NCBI GenBank assembly: GCA_902792495.1
Contig: CADBAC010000023.1
Location: forward strand, 1 to 13,411
DNA length: 13,411 bases
Direction: 5' to 3'
Source: Ruminococcus flavefaciens
GTDB lineage: Bacteria; Bacillota; Clostridia; Oscillospirales; Ruminococcaceae
A program made the position numbers and the translations under genes. The notes under the pieces were generated by a model, which did not search any database, was not told where the DNA came from, and saw nothing but the letters and a program-made list of their open reading frames with translations. Below, in pieces: positions 1 through 7,034 of this stretch (position 1 is its first letter; every line of letters starts with the position of its first letter).

Positions 1-29
1 CCATCCTCGCCCGTCTTGTATAACTGTGT

Positions 30-560
30 CTATTGCCATAGCGGTTCATTTTCCCATCCACGAGGAAAGCCCATCATGGAAGGTTGCACACTTGGATATT
101 TTGTCAGAAGAGATTTGAAGTCCTGAACAAACGTGTTCTGAGGATTGATGCTGTTGAGCCAGTAGGCGATGCAGCAGAGACTTGGATAGAGTTTGTCAGA
201 AGGAAAATGGCGGTTTGCTATCCAATTGCCTCTCATCCGCTCATTCGTCCTTGGAACCATCGAGAAATGAGCATTCCAAAGTCTTGCGTGATGGGCACAG
301 GTGTTGCGCACGATGGTCAACGTTGCGAGCCAACTTTGAAGACATTTGTGCTGTGGGATATTGAAACTACGAGCAACCTGCTTCTTCACAGCGTTGTCAT
401 TCATGTTCTTGTAGAGCTTTGACAATGTTCCGAACGAAGCCACTTCAAGCGTTTTCCATGCAGGAGGCATGTCTGGCTCATCATATTTCCTGAAATGTTC
501 TGCTATGAATTCGTCGTGGGAACGGCTAAGTTCTGTGCGCAGATAACTAAGATTCTCATT
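30..560 (-). pseudogene. C-terminal remnant of an Abi_2 (HEPN) family abortive-infection protein
   Basis: Abi_2 family proteins (the AbiD/AbiF type) are usually about 300 residues, belong to the HEPN RNase superfamily, and are linked to phage resistance. About 175 residues resembling the C-terminal part of the family are present. Visible hallmarks are PPAWKTLEVASFGTLSKLY, the RX4H HEPN signature in RNTCAHHARLWN (Arg codon near 306-308, His near 291-293), and the closing GFPRGWENEPLW before TAG at 30-32. The frame stays open to an ATG at 666-668, but the stretch above about 560 is acidic and Ser-rich and is simply the antisense of the Ser-rich linker of the neighbouring gene. The N-terminal domain is therefore missing and no promoter or ribosome binding site serves it. 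The wording resembles Bacteroidales homologues more than Clostridia; that is an impression from memory. It is either a transferred, decayed fragment or a chimeric join in the assembly. Family call is firm; functionality unlikely. Confidence 0.75.
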
Positions 561-1212
561 GAACAAATCTTCATCTTCTGCTAAGGAGAGCAGTTCTTCA
601 TCGTCTGTCAAGGAAAAGGACGAAAAAACCACTTCTGCGGCATCCTCTGAGGAATCCACCGAATCCACGATCCCGACAGAGCCTGTTACTGTTGTACAGG
701 CGGAAAACGGCTATGATTCGGCGATCACAGCTGCAAGGAACTACTACAACGCATACCTTACCAACGACTACGAAGCTGTATACAATATGTTCAGCGAGGA
801 CGAGATCAATGCTTATCGCAAGTATGTCAAGGACGGCGGCATGATCGGTGAAGAGGATCCCGACAAGACATTCGGCAAGGGAAACATCATCAAGGCGATA
901 AAGGCTTCCATGGCTAATATCCGCAGTTATATGGCCGAAAACGGCGGAAAGCCTGCGGAACAGTGGGGAGTATCGCTTAAAGACGAGGATCTCTCAGCAC
1001 TTTCGGGCGAGGAATTGAATATTTTCAACGGCAAGCTGGGGACAGACTTTACAAGCGGCTTTGACTGCAATTTCGTTTACTATGTTGACGGCGACGAGAA
1101 CCACAGCTTCCTCGGAAATGACTGTGCAGTGCTGGAGAAAAACGGCAGATGGTATGTTTCATTTTCCACAGTGCTCAGCTCGGAGCTTATAACTTTTCTT
1201 GATATTTATTGA
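559..1212 (+). CDS. Lipoprotein-like secreted protein, 5' end lost
   Basis: The first open codon that could serve as a start is TTG at 559, giving 217 residues; an in-frame stop lies at 544-546 and there is no ribosome binding site in front. Residues 3-40 are Ser/Thr/Glu/Lys-rich, typical of the flexible linker that follows the lipobox Cys in Clostridia lipoproteins, but the signal peptide and Cys are absent. From about residue 50 comes a compact domain (AARNYYNAYLTNDYEAVYNMF to the final NGRWYVSF) whose length and ending resemble NTF2-like or DUF4878-type extracellular domains; this is a fold guess. It probably was an exported, membrane-anchored protein of unknown role. Its stop TGA (1210-1212) overlaps the region of the next start, suggesting co-transcription with the spermidine-synthase-like gene. 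The loss of the N-terminus coincides with the junction at about 560, so as it stands the product would be cytosolic or unmade. Confidence 0.6.
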   Translation: MNKSSSSAKESSSSSSVKEKDEKTTSAASSEESTESTIPTEPVTVVQAENGYDSAITAARNYYNAYLTNDYEAVYNMFSEDEINAYRKYVKDGGMIGEEDPDKTFGKGNIIKAIKASMANIRSYMAENGGKPAEQWGVSLKDEDLSALSGEELNIFNGKLGTDFTSGFDCNFVYYVDGDENHSFLGNDCAVLEKNGRWYVSFSTVLSSELITFLDIY

Positions 1213-1229
1213 TGGAAAGGAAGCTGATG

Positions 1230-2831
1230 ATGGAAAAAAGAGAAATACCCAAAATACTGAACAATAAATGGTACCTGTATATGACCGAGTTCTTTGCAGG
1301 TATGTCGGTTATGGCCGTTGAACTGGGAGCAAGCCGTCTTCTTGCGCCTTATTTCAGTTCATCCCAGATAGTGTGGACCATTATCATCGGCACTATTATG
1401 ATAGCCATGGCTCTTGGAAATATCTACGGCGGCAAAAGTGCCGATAAGGACCCTGACCCCGACAGGCTGTACAAGCGTATGCTCGTGGCGGCGGTGTGGA
1501 TAGCGGCGATCCCATTTGCAGGAAAGTTCGTGATAGCAGGTATCGCAGGACTTCTCGTCCTCACGGTCAGCACGAATTTCCTTGTGTGGGCGGCATTCCT
1601 TACCTGTATGATCGTGTTTGTTTTTCCGCTTTTTCTTCTCGGAACAGTTACTCCGTCGCTGGTAAAGTACACCGTTGACAGCCTTGACGACAGCGGCAAG
1701 ACCGTGGGAACTCTCGGAGCATTCAACACTATCGGAAGCATAATCGGTACATTCATTCCTACATTTGTCTCCATCCCTGCGGTAGGAACAGCCGTTACTT
1801 TCCTGATCTTTGCGGCGATTCTCCTCATAATAGCGGTGATATACTTCATATTCACCAAAAGAGGCAAGGCTAAAGTTATTACCGCAGCATCGCTGTTTCT
1901 GGTCTGCTGTTTTGTGTCGCCTTCCATAGGCTTTGCATTCTGGGAAAAAGGGCTGACATATGAAGGGGAATCTGTTTACAATTACCTTCAGGTCAAGGAC
2001 GACGACAGAATGACCGCACTTTCCACAAACGTGCTTTTCGGAGTACAGTCAGTGTACATGAAATCCGGGAAGCTTACAGGTCTTTACTATGACTATGCAA
2101 TGGCCGCACCTCTTATGGCTGACAGCGGAGACGAAACAAAGGATATCCTCATTCTCGGAATGGGCACAGGCACATATGCAAAGCAGTGCATGACCTATTT
2201 TGACAATATCACAGCTGAGGGCGTGGAGATAGACGAAAGTATCACGGATCTGGCTCACGAGTATTTTGAGCTTCCCGACGAGGTAAGGGTGACTACCTAT
2301 GACGGCAGGGCATTCCTCAATGTGTGCGAGAAGAAGTACGATGTAATAATGGTGGACGCTTATCAGGATATCACGATCCCTTTCCAGATGTCCTCACAGG
2401 AATTTTTCAGCCTTGTCCGTGGACAGCTTAAAGACGGGGGAGTTATGGTCGTAAACATGAACATGAAGTCGGACAGCCCCGATGGAATAAACAGCTGGCT
2501 GTCGGATACCATTTCTTCCGTGTTCAGCAATGTTTACACTATCGATGTGGACGGCTCGACTAACCGTGAATTGTTCGCTTCTGATTCGGATGATATTACA
2601 GGAAAACTCAGGGAAAATCTCAGCACCATAGCAAATCCCGAACTCTATGCCCTTATGGAAAAGACAGCTGACGGACTTGTGCCGTATGAGAGCGGAGGAA
2701 GAGTGCTGACAGACGATAAAGCTCCTGTTGAACTTCTTGGTATGAAAGTCATTGACGGTATTATACAGGATGAACTTGAATATTACAAAAAGGCATTCAA
2801 AGAAAACGGCATACAGGCACTTATAGGATAA
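1230..2831 (+). CDS. Membrane-anchored spermidine-synthase-like protein
   Basis: The protein has 533 residues from ATG 1230. Possible earlier starts are TTG 1209, ATG 1212 and ATG 1227; I prefer 1230 because AAAGGA at 1216-1221 sits 8 bases before it. The N-terminal 230 residues contain about six to seven hydrophobic segments (for example around 45-65, 85-115, 120-140, 180-210 and 220-235), and family members are often annotated as fused MFS transporter/spermidine synthase. The C-terminal part is a SpeE-like Rossmann fold: GMGTGT nucleotide-binding loop near 310-315, acidic EID near 333-335, DGRAF near 358-362 and VDAYQ near 375-379, whose Asp matches the position of the catalytic Asp in aminopropyltransferases. 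The classical GGGDGG loop is altered, so real polyamine synthesis is uncertain and the substrate is unknown. It overlaps the preceding lipoprotein-like gene and ends just before a terminator. Confidence 0.8.
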   Translation: MEKREIPKILNNKWYLYMTEFFAGMSVMAVELGASRLLAPYFSSSQIVWTIIIGTIMIAMALGNIYGGKSADKDPDPDRLYKRMLVAAVWIAAIPFAGKFVIAGIAGLLVLTVSTNFLVWAAFLTCMIVFVFPLFLLGTVTPSLVKYTVDSLDDSGKTVGTLGAFNTIGSIIGTFIPTFVSIPAVGTAVTFLIFAAILLIIAVIYFIFTKRGKAKVITAASLFLVCCFVSPSIGFAFWEKGLTYEGESVYNYLQVKDDDRMTALSTNVLFGVQSVYMKSGKLTGLYYDYAMAAPLMADSGDETKDILILGMGTGTYAKQCMTYFDNITAEGVEIDESITDLAHEYFELPDEVRVTTYDGRAFLNVCEKKYDVIMVDAYQDITIPFQMSSQEFFSLVRGQLKDGGVMVVNMNMKSDSPDGINSWLSDTISSVFSNVYTIDVDGSTNRELFASDSDDITGKLRENLSTIANPELYALMEKTADGLVPYESGGRVLTDDKAPVELLGMKVIDGIIQDELEYYKKAFKENGIQALIG

Positions 2832-2837
2832 AAACAA

Positions 2838-2868
2838 GCCCGAAAGCGGTAATTAACTGCTTTCGGGC
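2838..2868. terminator. Bidirectional rho-independent terminator
   Basis: A 10-bp perfect stem, GCCCGAAAGC (2838-2847) with GCTTTCGGGC (2859-2868), encloses an 11-base loop. On the plus strand it is followed by ATTTTTC, on the minus strand by TGTTTTTA. It sits between the convergent stops at 2831 and 2874 and can serve both the spermidine-synthase-like gene and the MATE gene. Confidence 0.9.
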
Positions 2869-2873
2869 ATTTT

Positions 2874-4100
2874 TCATATGTGGTAGATACGGTCCTGTTT
2901 CTCGATAGGATTGTATCTGTACTCAAATGTATCGTTTGGCTTTAACGCAAGAAAAACCAGCACGATTCCGATGAGAGTTGTTATGGATTCGGCAGTAGGT
3001 ATCGTCAGCCATATGCCGTTGATGAGTCTGAGTGAATAGAATACGAACGCAAGCGGGATAACAAGAAGTGTACCTCTCAGCAGGGATATAAGCTGTGACG
3101 GGAACGGCTTTTCCACAGATGTGAAGAAAACTGAGAGTATAGCGTTGATACCCATGAATGGCATATACAGGAAGTACAGCCTGAGACCGTGTTCGGATAT
3201 GTTTTTCAGTTCGGTGTTGCTTTCGCTGTTGAAGATATCCACCAGCGATGAGGTCCTGAAGAACACAACACCATAAAATATGACTGCGAAAATCAGGGCA
3301 GTCCTTAAAGAAAGGCGGAGCAGATACTTCTGAGCGTCATCGTTCTGTTTACCGTGGGCACGGCACATAAGAGGCTGAACTCCCGAAGCGAGGCCTGTGA
3401 ATATAGCAGTCGAAACAATAGCAAGATTTGCGATGACTCCGTAAGCGGCGATACCGGTATTTCCCAGCATTCTGTAGATAACGAAGTTGAATACCATTAT
3501 AACTATACCGCCCGAAACTTCGGTGAGAAGCGAATGCAGTCCCAGTGAAGCGATATTCCTGATAATATCGGGAGAAGGACGGACAAAGCGCAGACCGAAG
3601 GCATTCCAGCCCGTGAGGAAGTGAAGGCTCATAATAGCCATGCTGATAAGCGGAGCGATACAGGTCGCCAGAGCAGCGCCCTTCATGCCCATATCAAGCC
3701 TGAAAATGAACACATAGTCCAGTATGACATTGGCGAGACTTCCGCCCAGTACACCTGCCATGGCCAGTTTCGGAGCAAAATCGTTCCTCATGAAGCAGAC
3801 CAGAAGATTGTTGAAAATAAAAGCAGGCGAGAAGAGAAGTATGGTTTTCAGATAGCTGTGTGCGATGCCGAAGATGTGGCTGTCAGCGCCGAGAAAAAGT
3901 GTGAACTGCTTAGAGAAGAACAGCCCTATCATCTCGAACACAGCTGAGACAGCAATTGCGGCAAAGGCGGAATTGGTGAATATCTTATCAGTCTCGCACC
4001 GCTCTATCTTGCAGTAAAGCATGGAGAAGCGGCTGCCGCCTCCCATACCGAGCATCAGTCCGAAGCCGTTTATGAAGTTGAAGACTATGCTGAGCGCCAT
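2874..4100 (-). CDS. MATE family multidrug/cation exporter, N-terminally truncated
   Basis: MATE proteins are 12-helix inner-membrane antiporters that export drugs or cations using Na+ or H+ gradients, usually about 450 residues. The recognisable frame gives 408 residues from ATG 4098-4100, beginning within the second helix region (MALSIVFNFINGFG, then LGMGGGSRFS, equivalent to the family's GVGGA segment). Later family features are intact: the NVILDYVFIF and MGMKGAALAT segment, the second half beginning near IASLGLHSLL, and PLMCRAHGK. About 55-60 residues covering helix 1 and the helix 1-2 loop are missing. No ribosome binding site precedes ATG 4100. Instead GAGGGG (4127-4132) is placed seven bases before ATG 4117-4119, which opens a different frame (MNNKKI...) that ends after 43 codons. 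In the MATE frame a stop lies at 4116-4118. The simplest reading is a deletion near the start, so the gene may be dead. Confidence 0.82.
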   Translation of the reverse strand: MALSIVFNFINGFGLMLGMGGGSRFSMLYCKIERCETDKIFTNSAFAAIAVSAVFEMIGLFFSKQFTLFLGADSHIFGIAHSYLKTILLFSPAFIFNNLLVCFMRNDFAPKLAMAGVLGGSLANVILDYVFIFRLDMGMKGAALATCIAPLISMAIMSLHFLTGWNAFGLRFVRPSPDIIRNIASLGLHSLLTEVSGGIVIMVFNFVIYRMLGNTGIAAYGVIANLAIVSTAIFTGLASGVQPLMCRAHGKQNDDAQKYLLRLSLRTALIFAVIFYGVVFFRTSSLVDIFNSESNTELKNISEHGLRLYFLYMPFMGINAILSVFFTSVEKPFPSQLISLLRGTLLVIPLAFVFYSLRLINGIWLTIPTAESITTLIGIVLVFLALKPNDTFEYRYNPIEKQDRIYHI

Positions 4101-4126
4101 TGATTTTCTTATTATTCATTTTATTA

Positions 4127-4132
4127 CCCCTC
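4127..4132 (-). promoter_or_regulatory. Orphaned ribosome binding site of the MATE gene
   Basis: GAGGGG on the minus strand lies 7 bases before ATG 4117-4119. The codons that follow (M N N K K I N) are out of frame with the MATE sequence, so the signal appears to mark the original gene start before part of the N-terminus was lost. Confidence 0.6.
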
Positions 4133-4157
4133 AAAAATAAACCCTACACAATAGAAC

Positions 4158-4207
4158 TTAAGGCAACAGCGCATCTTCAGCACAAGCTTTGTGCGGTGTT
4201 GACTTAA
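4158..4207. repeat. 50-base hairpin repeat with terminal inverted repeats (copy 1)
   Basis: The ends TTAAGGCAACA (4158-4168) and TGTTGACTTAA (4197-4207) are inverted repeats of 11 bases with one mismatch. Inside is a short palindrome, GCACAA-GCT-TTGTGC (4180-4194). Positions 4169-4201 (33 bases) recur exactly, in inverted orientation, at 13321-13353. It lies between the predicted MATE promoter and the MATE start and so would be transcribed as leader RNA. Size and structure resemble REP- or MITE-like dispersed elements; the family is not recognised. Confidence 0.75.
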
Positions 4208-4218
4208 ATTATGATTAA

Positions 4219-4247
4219 ATTATACCACATCTTTGAGAAAAAATATA
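4219..4247 (-). promoter_or_regulatory. Extended -10 promoter for the MATE gene
   Basis: On the minus strand TATAAT (4219-4224) is preceded by TGG, making a perfect extended -10 box. The -35 region at 17-base spacing (4242-4247, TATATT) is poor, as is often tolerated with an extended -10. Transcription would begin near 4212, just before the repeat element. Confidence 0.6.
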
Positions 4248-4342
4248 CCCATATATGAAAAATCTGCTAAATGCACAGATTTGAACAGAATAATTCATCT
4301 TGTCATTGTGAAATTATTGAATAAGGGGGAAAAAGGGGCAAC

Positions 4343-4369
4343 AAAAAAGAGCGCCCTTTCGGAACGCTC
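4343..4369 (-). terminator. Rho-independent terminator of rpmB
   Basis: On the minus strand, GAGCG pairs with CGCTC across 4349-4369, with two further C-G pairs inside and a GAAA loop, and is followed by six T (complement of 4343-4348). It lies about 20 bases past the rpmB stop. The plus-strand reading also ends in ATTTTTC but no plus-strand gene precedes it. Confidence 0.85.
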
Positions 4370-4390
4370 ATTTTTCAGATCGTGCATGGA

Positions 4391-4576
4391 TCAAGCTCTT
4401 TCAACCTTGCCGGAACGCAGGCATCTTGAGCAAGCATAGATATGACAAGGAGTACCCTTGACGATAGCCTTAACACGCTTTACGTTAGGCTTCCATGTTC
4501 TGTTAGTACGTCTGTGTGAGTGAGAAACCTTGATACCAAAGGTTACGCCCTTTCCGCAGATATCACATTTTGCCAT
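4391..4576 (-). CDS. rpmB: Large ribosomal subunit protein bL28
   Basis: bL28 is a small basic protein of the 50S subunit. The 61 residues match the usual Firmicutes length and sequence: MAKCDICGKG at the start, SHSHRRTNRTWKPN in the middle and YACSRCLRSGKVERA at the end. Two CxxC pairs (Cys4/Cys7 and Cys49/Cys52) make this the zinc-binding (C+) form; many bacteria have a Cys-free paralogue used in zinc limitation, which is not visible here. The start ATG 4574-4576 has AAGGAGGTG (4584-4592) at ideal spacing. It has its own promoter (4636-4664) and terminator (4343-4369), so it is monocistronic and divergent from the long operon on its other side. Confidence 0.97.
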   Translation of the reverse strand: MAKCDICGKGVTFGIKVSHSHRRTNRTWKPNVKRVKAIVKGTPCHIYACSRCLRSGKVERA

Positions 4577-4635
4577 TAGGTTGCACCTCCTTAATTTACT
4601 GATAAAATGTACTTGTCTAAAAATACAACATGATT

Positions 4636-4664
4636 ATTTTAGCACATCTTTCAGAAAAAATCAA
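4636..4664 (-). promoter_or_regulatory. Sigma-A-type promoter of rpmB
   Basis: Minus strand: -35 TTGATT (4659-4664), a 17-base spacer, and -10 TAAAAT (4636-4641) preceded by TGC, an extended -10. Upstream is an A/T-rich tract with a 17-base palindrome of A and T runs (4683-4699) that could act as an UP element for either divergent promoter. Confidence 0.85.
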
Positions 4665-4723
4665 GTCTTTTTTGAAAAAAACTCAAAAAAATTTTTTGAA
4701 TAAGCGATTTTTCTATATTTTAC

Positions 4724-4752
4724 TTGAAATGCAGGCTGAAATGTTGTATAAT
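4724..4752 (+). promoter_or_regulatory. Sigma-A-type promoter of the protease-scpAB operon
   Basis: TTGAAA (4724-4729), a 17-base spacer and a perfect TATAAT (4747-4752). The predicted start near 4759 gives a leader of about 37 bases before the first gene, whose ribosome binding site GGAAAGG is at 4781-4787. No other promoter of this quality was noticed before the terminator at 13200. Confidence 0.88.
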
Positions 4753-4795
4753 ATATAGTGCGTAATTATTTACAGATGAAGGAAAGGAATAAATA

Positions 4796-5536
4796 ATGGA
4801 TTATAGTAGAGTATTGATGTTTGCTGCGAGGATCGCAACTTTTCTGCTGGTTATCCCTCTTCATGAGTCTGCCCACGCCTGGGTCGCAAAGAAACTGGGC
4901 GATGATACCGCTGACAGTCAGGGACGTATCTCGCTGAACCCCTTTGTTCACTTTGAACTCTTCGGTACTGTCCTGATGATACTTACAGGTTTCGGCTGGG
5001 CTAAGCCTGTGCCTGTGAATCCTTCAAGATTCACCAGGACCCGTAAGAACGGCAAGAAGATCTCGATGCGTGGCGGAATGGCGCTTACTGCACTGGCAGG
5101 ACCTGTTTCAAATATAGCTGCTGCATTTGTGGCGGCACTCATACTCAGCATTCTCCTGACGACTGAAACAGGCAGACTGGCTTATCTCCAGATGCAGACA
5201 ACGGATATCGTCCTCAGTGAAAAGAACCTTATGTTTATTTCAAGCATCGAGATGCTGCTGACTTATCTTTTCAGCGTGAACGTGGGACTTGCGGTATTCA
5301 ATCTGTTACCCATACCTCCGCTGGACGGTTTCAATATACTGCGTTTTTTCACAAGCGAGAAAGTGGACAGATGGTTCTATGAGCATCAGATGATAATAAC
5401 AAGAGTATTTTTCGCATTTCTTCTCCTGATGTCATATGTCCCTGTACTGAGAGTTCCGCTTCAGGCCGCAAGCGATCTTGTAAGGGATCTTCTCTGGAGG
5501 GCGGTTTCATGGATACCGCTTGTGTTCGGCACATAA
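4796..5536 (+). CDS. Site-2 protease family (M50) membrane metalloprotease
   Basis: Site-2 proteases are zinc-dependent intramembrane enzymes that cut transmembrane substrates within the lipid bilayer. This 246-residue protein has the minimal group 3 layout. The zinc-binding HExxH is HESAH at residues 23-27 in the first helix, the third ligand motif is FNLLPIPPLDGF with Asp177, and the conserved GRISLNPFVHFELFGTVLM and GFGWAKPVPVNPSRF segments follow the first helix. Further helices lie at about 98-122, 148-170 and 200-217. Start ATG 4796 has GGAAAGG 8 bases upstream. This gene type is often found next to scpA in Clostridia; its substrate is unknown. It is followed after 25 bases by a degenerate paralogue, which makes a paired function plausible. 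Confidence 0.93.
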   Translation: MDYSRVLMFAARIATFLLVIPLHESAHAWVAKKLGDDTADSQGRISLNPFVHFELFGTVLMILTGFGWAKPVPVNPSRFTRTRKNGKKISMRGGMALTALAGPVSNIAAAFVAALILSILLTTETGRLAYLQMQTTDIVLSEKNLMFISSIEMLLTYLFSVNVGLAVFNLLPIPPLDGFNILRFFTSEKVDRWFYEHQMIITRVFFAFLLLMSYVPVLRVPLQAASDLVRDLLWRAVSWIPLVFGT

Positions 5537-5561
5537 TCTTTGAAAGTTGGATCAATAATAA

Positions 5562-6275
5562 ATGGATAATCTTTTCAGACTGTTTCTGACAATAATCAGC
5601 AGAGCGCTGGTACTCACTGTTTTCATGCCGGCATCCTGCTTTGCAAAGGCATTTGTGTCGAAAATGCTGGGTGACGATACTCCCGAGCGTGACGGCAGAC
5701 TTAGTATGGACTTCAGAAAGCATACAGACAGGAACGGAATTTTCATGATGCTCATTCTCGGTTTCGGCTGGGGAAAGGAAATGAATGCGGATGTTTCAAA
5801 GGTGAAGCGCATGAAGCTTGATATCACTCTCATATCGCTGGCTGCACCTGTGGCATACTTTCTGATGTATGTTCTTCTTTATAATATATCGGGACTGATC
5901 TACTCGCCTGTTCCGCATTCGTTTATCGTGGCCTGCATTTACAAGGTGCTCCGCAAGGCAGGATATACCTGTCTTTGTTTCGGAGTCATTGACCTTCTGC
6001 CAATACCTCCGCTGGGAGGCTTCCAGATATTCTATCAGTTCTCATGGCCTAAGTTCAGACGCTGGTACTTTACCAATTATCAGAAGATCAATTACTGGTC
6101 GGTATACGTTCTCTATGCCATATTCCTCATGCATATCATCACGGACGGAGAATTCTCCATCCTCGGTCTGTTTGTGTGGTTGTGGAGGATGCTGCTGGAT
6201 CATCTGATCTTCTTCGATGTGAACTGGATGGAGGTCCCCGAAAATATTTACCGTATCATATTCAAACGTTGGTGA
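5562..6275 (+). CDS. Catalytically inactive site-2 protease paralogue (pseudoprotease)
   Basis: The 237 residues align with the preceding protease: shared KxLGDDTxxxxGRLSM near residues 34-49, LILGFGWGKEMNADVSKVKR near 64-83 (compare GFGWAKPVPVNPSRF), and LLPIPPLGGF near 145-154. The active site is gone. HESAH is replaced by SCFAK (residues 25-29) and the third zinc ligand Asp of PPLDG is Gly152. Several other helices are retained and the frame is long and clean, so this looks like a maintained protein and not a pseudogene. By analogy with other dead proteases (for example iRhoms) it might bind substrates or regulate its neighbour; that is inference. The ribosome binding site is weak (GTTGGAT), hinting at coupling to the upstream gene. 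It ends three bases before scpA. Confidence 0.85.
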   Translation: MDNLFRLFLTIISRALVLTVFMPASCFAKAFVSKMLGDDTPERDGRLSMDFRKHTDRNGIFMMLILGFGWGKEMNADVSKVKRMKLDITLISLAAPVAYFLMYVLLYNISGLIYSPVPHSFIVACIYKVLRKAGYTCLCFGVIDLLPIPPLGGFQIFYQFSWPKFRRWYFTNYQKINYWSVYVLYAIFLMHIITDGEFSILGLFVWLWRMLLDHLIFFDVNWMEVPENIYRIIFKRW

Positions 6276-6278
6276 AAT

Positions 6279-7034
6279 ATGGAAAGCATATCATTTAAAC
6301 TTGAGGTGTTTGAAGGACCTCTTGACCTGCTTCTGAGCCTTATCCAGAAGCATAAGCTGAATATCTGCGATATAGAGATATCAAAACTGCTGGAGCAGTA
6401 TCTTCTCTATATCGAAAAAGCGAATGAGCAGAATCTTGAGCTTGCAGGCGAATTCCTTGAAATGGCCGCAAGGCTCATATATATAAAGACAGCTTCTCTC
6501 CTTCCTCAGCCCGAGGAAGCCGAGCAGATGAAAAAAGAGCTTGAAGGCGCACTTATCGAGTATTCGCTCTGTAAGAAGGCCGCCGCCGAACTTGCGGAAA
6601 GATTTGTGGGAGGAAATATTTTCGTCCGTCAGCCCATGAAGATAAAGGCTGATATGACTTATACCCTCGTCCATGAACCCGAAAGACTGGTGATCGCCTA
6701 CAGTTCTCTCAATACCAAAAGCATAAAGGCGGAATCGAAGAAGCTGCATATCGAAAACAAGATCAATTCTGTCGTAAAGCGCAGGATAGTGCCTGTTCTT
6801 ACCAAGGTAGTGCATATCCTACGTGAACTTTACACCACAGGCGAAGTCAGCATGGACAAGCTTTATGAAGGTGTAAACGACCGTTCATCCCGTGTGGCTA
6901 CATTTCTTGCGGTGCTTGAACTTACCCGTTTCGGCAGAATTTCCATAAGCGACGATAATATGATCGTCTATCTGAAATCAAGAAAGAACGGAGGAAGAAA
7001 GGTTTGGAGATCAAAGAAAAGCTCGGAGCAATAG
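6279..7034 (+). CDS. scpA: Segregation and condensation protein ScpA
   Basis: ScpA is the kleisin subunit that bridges the two heads of the Smc dimer and, with ScpB, forms the bacterial condensin loaded on origin regions for chromosome segregation. The 251 residues match family length. The N-terminal helical domain (FEGPLDLLLSLIQKHKLNIC near residue 10-29) contacts the Smc neck, the middle (about 85-170) binds ScpB, and the C-terminal winged helix (VATFLAVLELTRFGRISI near 210-229) binds the Smc cap. The start ATG 6279 follows the preceding stop by three bases with only a weak GGTGA, so translation is probably coupled. The 3' end overlaps scpB by 31 bases, which favours balanced synthesis of the partners. 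Confidence 0.96.
   Translation: MESISFKLEVFEGPLDLLLSLIQKHKLNICDIEISKLLEQYLLYIEKANEQNLELAGEFLEMAARLIYIKTASLLPQPEEAEQMKKELEGALIEYSLCKKAAAELAERFVGGNIFVRQPMKIKADMTYTLVHEPERLVIAYSSLNTKSIKAESKKLHIENKINSVVKRRIVPVLTKVVHILRELYTTGEVSMDKLYEGVNDRSSRVATFLAVLELTRFGRISISDDNMIVYLKSRKNGGRKVWRSKKSSEQ

Noticed and set aside
4260..4282. Inverted repeat AAATCTG/CAGATTT upstream of the MATE promoter
   Set aside because: Seven A/T-rich pairs with a nine-base loop and no T tract; expected by chance in AT-rich intergenic DNA.
4233..4439. A 68-codon plus-strand ORF between the MATE promoter and rpmB
   Set aside because: Its 3' part is antisense to rpmB and crosses the rpmB terminator; no promoter or good ribosome binding site and no recognisable protein.
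4683..4699. Perfect A/T palindrome between the divergent promoters as a regulator operator
   Set aside because: It consists only of A and T runs flanked by TC/GA; an AT-rich UP-element effect is enough to explain it.
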